NCBI GenBank assembly: GCA_951813545.1
Contig: OX638352.1
Location: 2,682,835 to 2,746,834, forward strand
Direction: 5' to 3'
DNA from: an uncultured Poribacteria bacterium
Lineage (GTDB): Bacteria > Poribacteria > WGA-4E > WGA-3G
DNA: 64,000 nt
Below the pieces are notes generated by a model, which worked only from the letters and a program-made list of their open reading frames with translations, had not been told where the DNA came from and did not search any database. Positions within the stretch are counted from its first letter, which is position 1. The number at the start of each line of letters is the position of its first letter. Shown here in pieces: positions 60,753 to 64,000 of this stretch. The position numbers and the translations under genes were made by a program.

Positions 60753-63700
60753 TTACTCACCACCACCACCGACAGTCGTTCCACGAATCTCCAGATTTTC
60801 CGCCCGCATGTGGCTTTGAATCGTCTGGATCTGACTGATAGCATACGTAAGTGCTTGGTTGACTTTTGTGTCAGTAGGCGGAACAGTTTCATATTTTGCC
60901 CATAACCGGTTGAAGTAATCCAACGCATCGTTCCAATACATATCATCATTTTGGGCTAACACCATATATGCTTCACCAACTTGCACGAGACCGAGGTCGG
61001 CATATTTGGTTGTCGGATATGCTTCAATAATCTTCTGGTACTCACTGATAGCAGCTTCGGTTATCGTTTTCTGCTCTTCACCTTTCGCGAGTTTAGCTTG
61101 ATTTAGCGTATTCGTTGCTTGCTCATACTCGTAGAAGGCGAGTGCACTGGCGGTGTCGTTGAGATAACCTTGTGCTGTCGATTTTGAGTCATTACCGATA
61201 CCGGGTGTATTGATCGCTTTCTGATAGTTCTCTATCGCCATTTGATAGAGCCGAATCCGCTCCGCTTGCTCCAGACCTTGTTCGGAGCCGGCGTTGTAGT
61301 ACTTATTGCCGATATTAATAAGGGCATCGGCGGTGTACTGACTGTTCGGATACTCAGCAGCGAGGACCTCGTTCGCTTCAAAGAGCCGATCGTACCAGCG
61401 TTGTTTCGCCTCCTCATCGCCTGATTTTTCGGCGGCTTCAGTAAGAAGCTGCGCACAAGTAGAGATAGCATACAGAGATTCAGCCGCGCTCTTGTGATTT
61501 TTGTTCACAGAACGGACCTTTTCATACTCTTCGATTGCTTTCTCGAATTGTTGTGCGGCGTAGTAAGATTCCCCAACGTGATACTGCCAGAAAGCGGCAT
61601 CATTGGCACTCGGATAACGACGCACCATATCTTGGAAGACATCTCCAGCGGCAATAAAGTAACTCACCGCTTTTTCAGACATCTCGCCGTCCATACCTAC
61701 CTGCATCCGACCGAGTTCAAAGTTCGCAGCAGAGAGGTAATTCAGCGCGGTTTCCGTGTTCTTACGGAGCGCTTCCGATTTTGGAAAGATTCCCTTATCG
61801 GCGTAACTCACGAACGTCGTGAGCGGTGTTAGGGCACTCGTTAGGTCTTGCGGAAGCTTCACGCCAATTCCGACAGAATAGTAAATCTGACCGGCTTGGA
61901 ACAGCGAATTCTGAACATACGGGATGACCGTCTGTTTGTCCGCTTTTTCTACAGGAGCGGCGATTGAAACGACTTCAAAGAACGCACTCGCGGCGTTCCG
62001 ACTTGTATCAATGTATGGTTTCAGATCTGTGCCTGCCTCTGTGGAGAAGAGGGAACGTGCCTTGTCAGAGTAAAGGAAACCGAGGTTATATTGCGCAGCG
62101 GCTTTCTCTGCCACAGTCGCTTTTTCACTTCCTTTGGTCCGATCAAGTGCTTCAACCGCTTCGGTGATCGCTTCATCCAAACGTCCCAATTCAACATAGA
62201 GGGTTGAACGACGAATACCGGCATCAGCTACCATTGAGGCAACACTTGCATTTTCTGAACCGCTATGTTCTCCGATTAGGGTTTGGAAGACTTCCAATGC
62301 CTTACTCGGCTGTTGTAGCTGGTCCTGATAAATCAAGCCCATCCGATAGTAGGATTGTGCTTTGACGAGCGTGTCTTCTACCAATTCAATGGCGTTCTGG
62401 TAACTCATCAACGCATCCTGATAAGCTTTCAGTTGTTCCTCTTGGGCAAATGCCATTGCAAAGTAGGAACGTCCCTTCATGTCCGCATCATCGGTGTTTT
62501 CAATAATATACTGATACTCTTGCACCGCTGCGGCGTGGTCACCGAGAGTCGCGTTGAGCTCAGCGAGGCGTGAGTGTGCTTGGAAGATAAGCGTTTTCCG
62601 CGCCTCATCTTCAGTTTGTCCCTCTAATGCCGTGACTTTCTTGAATGCGTCTGCAGCGCCTTGGTTGTTATCTAACCCGAGCAACGCTAAACCGGCAGTG
62701 TAATTAGCACTGATACGGTTATTCGCATCGTCAGTTAACGTTTCCACTTTTTCCGCAGCGGCAACAGCATTCTGGAGGCTCAACTGTTTGCTGCCTGCAT
62801 CTGTCGCAGCTTGTGCGATTTGATAATGACAGACTGCTGCTTGGTATTGCGCATTCGGCGCGAGTTCGCTATTCGGGAAAGTTTGCACGAAGAAAAGATA
62901 CTCCGCGAGTGCCTCATCATAGCGTTTGGCAGTATAGTAGGTGTGACCGATCTTAAGTTGCGAACGGCTACGTGCTTCTTCTGGTGCGCCTGTGTTGTCA
63001 ACGATCCGCTTGAGCGATGCCACGAGCGCATCAACATCAACCTCTTCGCTGCTGTTTTCAATAGCAGTGGCTTTAATCAGGTCGATATGCCCGAGGGTCT
63101 TGAGAATACCCTCATTGTCACTGGAAGCAAATTTTTCACTTGCTTCGTCGGCGAGTTGAAGAATGAGGGGCCATTTTTCGGCATCATTCTGTTTTTGGGC
63201 AACATCACGATAGGCGAGAGCCAAACCGTAATAGGCTTCAACAATATTAGGGCTATTGGCATAATCCGTAATCATGCGTTTGAACGCTGTCGCGGAGGAT
63301 GCTAAAAGCTCCGGATTCTCAGCTGCTTTAGCTGCTTCGTAATAGCAGAGACCGACGAAGTAGAGCGCATCGTCTGCGTATTCACCTGTTGGATTACTAT
63401 CAACGACGGCTCGATACTGAACAGCCGCCTCTTCAAACCGTTTTTCTGCACGGAGTAGGTCAGCAAGTTTGATCTCCGCCAACGAACGGTTGTCAGCATC
63501 GGCAAGTTTGTCTAAGATAGTATTGTAATAGTCAATTGCCCCTTCTTTGTTGCCTTCCTTAACATGGCTGTTGGCGACGAGAAGGAGTGCCCGTTCGTAG
63601 TATTCACTTGTCTCAGGGATGGATGCATAACGGTCACGGGCTTCGACCCAGTCCCCGAGCATTTCATGGGAGAGTGCTTCATTCATAGTACACGCTTCCA

Positions 63701-64000
63701 CCTGAGCGACACGTTCACTGAAGTCATCGTAACGTTCTTCGGCGACACCAGGGAGAAAGGCTTCATCATTGAACATGGCGATAGCTTCCCGATACGCGGA
63801 AACAGACTTTTCAAGATAGGCTTGATTGAAGTCCATGCCAGCATCGCCTTCTTGATAGCTTTCAGGTTTGGCAGCTTCGTAGTAGGAACGCCCTTCAAAG
63901 AATTTACCCATCAACTTGACGAGGTGGAATTTCGGTAGCGGACGATAATCCCACAACTTCGCATATTCTTCAGCGGCTTCAACGTACTGCTTGAATTCAG
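60753..64000 (-). CDS. Very large tetratricopeptide-repeat protein, 5' partial
   Basis: At least 1082 residues; the frame is still open at the window edge, so the N-terminus is missing (the TTG at 63956 is internal). Many TPR-like helical hairpins: YYEAAKAAENPELLASSATA, YYTAKRYDEALAEYLFFVQT, YRMGLIYQDQLQQPSKALEV, AAQQFEKAIEEYEKVR and QKIIEAYPTTKYADLGLVQV, the last resembling YfgC/BamD-type units. It ends LEIRGTTVGGGGE. Probably a periplasmic or cell-surface scaffold; a signal peptide cannot be checked. Terminator at 60673. Confidence 0.85.
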   Translation of the reverse strand, partial: EFKQYVEAAEEYAKLWDYRPLPKFHLVKLMGKFFEGRSYYEAAKPESYQEGDAGMDFNQAYLEKSVSAYREAIAMFNDEAFLPGVAEERYDDFSERVAQVEACTMNEALSHEMLGDWVEARDRYASIPETSEYYERALLLVANSHVKEGNKEGAIDYYNTILDKLADADNRSLAEIKLADLLRAEKRFEEAAVQYRAVVDSNPTGEYADDALYFVGLCYYEAAKAAENPELLASSATAFKRMITDYANSPNIVEAYYGLALAYRDVAQKQNDAEKWPLILQLADEASEKFASSDNEGILKTLGHIDLIKATAIENSSEEVDVDALVASLKRIVDNTGAPEEARSRSQLKIGHTYYTAKRYDEALAEYLFFVQTFPNSELAPNAQYQAAVCHYQIAQAATDAGSKQLSLQNAVAAAEKVETLTDDANNRISANYTAGLALLGLDNNQGAADAFKKVTALEGQTEDEARKTLIFQAHSRLAELNATLGDHAAAVQEYQYIIENTDDADMKGRSYFAMAFAQEEQLKAYQDALMSYQNAIELVEDTLVKAQSYYRMGLIYQDQLQQPSKALEVFQTLIGEHSGSENASVASMVADAGIRRSTLYVELGRLDEAITEAVEALDRTKGSEKATVAEKAAAQYNLGFLYSDKARSLFSTEAGTDLKPYIDTSRNAASAFFEVVSIAAPVEKADKQTVIPYVQNSLFQAGQIYYSVGIGVKLPQDLTSALTPLTTFVSYADKGIFPKSEALRKNTETALNYLSAANFELGRMQVGMDGEMSEKAVSYFIAAGDVFQDMVRRYPSANDAAFWQYHVGESYYAAQQFEKAIEEYEKVRSVNKNHKSAAESLYAISTCAQLLTEAAEKSGDEEAKQRWYDRLFEANEVLAAEYPNSQYTADALINIGNKYYNAGSEQGLEQAERIRLYQMAIENYQKAINTPGIGNDSKSTAQGYLNDTASALAFYEYEQATNTLNQAKLAKGEEQKTITEAAISEYQKIIEAYPTTKYADLGLVQVGEAYMVLAQNDDMYWNDALDYFNRLWAKYETVPPTDTKVNQALTYAISQIQTIQSHMRAENLEIRGTTVGGGGE

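Noticed and set aside
1..64000. tRNA, rRNA or CRISPR array
   Set aside because: No cloverleaf with T-loop consensus, rRNA stretch or regular repeat-spacer array was found by eye; a tRNA or covariance search would be decisive.

Overview
The window reads as an ordinary chromosome segment of an uncultured Gram-negative bacterium, most plausibly Candidatus Poribacteria or a close relative. This is inferred from the gene set: a phytanoyl-CoA dioxygenase, Gfo/Idh/MocA oxidoreductases with a sugar-phosphate isomerase, LamG proteins ending in an LTTTWxxIK tail, a DUF6785-like membrane protein, long TPR proteins, an adjacent PorY/PorX-like pair and many small palindromic intergenic repeats. No rRNA, tRNA or CRISPR array was seen.

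Layout. 1-9644 (+) is a copper/silver-type efflux locus: a partial YHS-domain protein, two TolC-family outer-membrane channels, a CusB-type adaptor carrying six small heavy-metal-binding domains, and a CusA-type RND pump with one more such domain inserted. 9684-13061 (+) holds an envelope protein with a perfect 138-bp tandem duplication, an FMN-binding-like protein and a double-VWA protein. 13092-28132 (-) holds a squalene-cyclase-repeat protein, a zinc alcohol dehydrogenase, a CoxE-like VWA protein, three paralogous MntA-HepT fusions, a frameshifted LamG gene, an orphan MazE-tail peptide, a DUF6785-like protein, a dehydrogenase E1 alpha subunit, an SRAP protein, an SDR and a TPR protein. 28664-38262 is mixed metabolic content: PhyH, a TPR lipoprotein, a sugar isomerase, two Gfo/Idh enzymes, LamG, and a sulfite/nitrite reductase fused to TusA.

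38381-42672 is an accessory island: an antitoxin/PIN pair, an orphan HTH antitoxin, two TnpB-only IS605/IS1341-type elements with their RNA-like right ends, and two further right-end remnants that cut into host genes. 42709-48429 holds a ThiF/MoeB-type protein, an SDR, an aminotransferase, a TIGR01777 epimerase and a HAD hydrolase. 48788-58921 (+) holds the PorY/PorX-like pair, RNase E/G, ribosomal proteins L21 and L27, two helical lipoproteins (one OmpA-like) and guaA. The end of the window holds a four-helix-bundle gene between GCTGA-rich repeats and broken by a clean MITE insertion, an alanine-glyoxylate-type aminotransferase, and a giant TPR protein that runs off the window.

The most unusual items are: (i) MntA-HepT fusions that all keep an internal ribosome-binding site and start codon at the domain junction; (ii) a palindromic 45-nt in-frame insertion directly after the catalytic Asp of one TnpB; (iii) a GCTGA-repeat family found both empty and around a four-helix-bundle gene; (iv) expansion of metal-binding domains in the CusB adaptor; and (v) a ~117-bp MITE family with ATAGTAAAACCC ends, five copies here.
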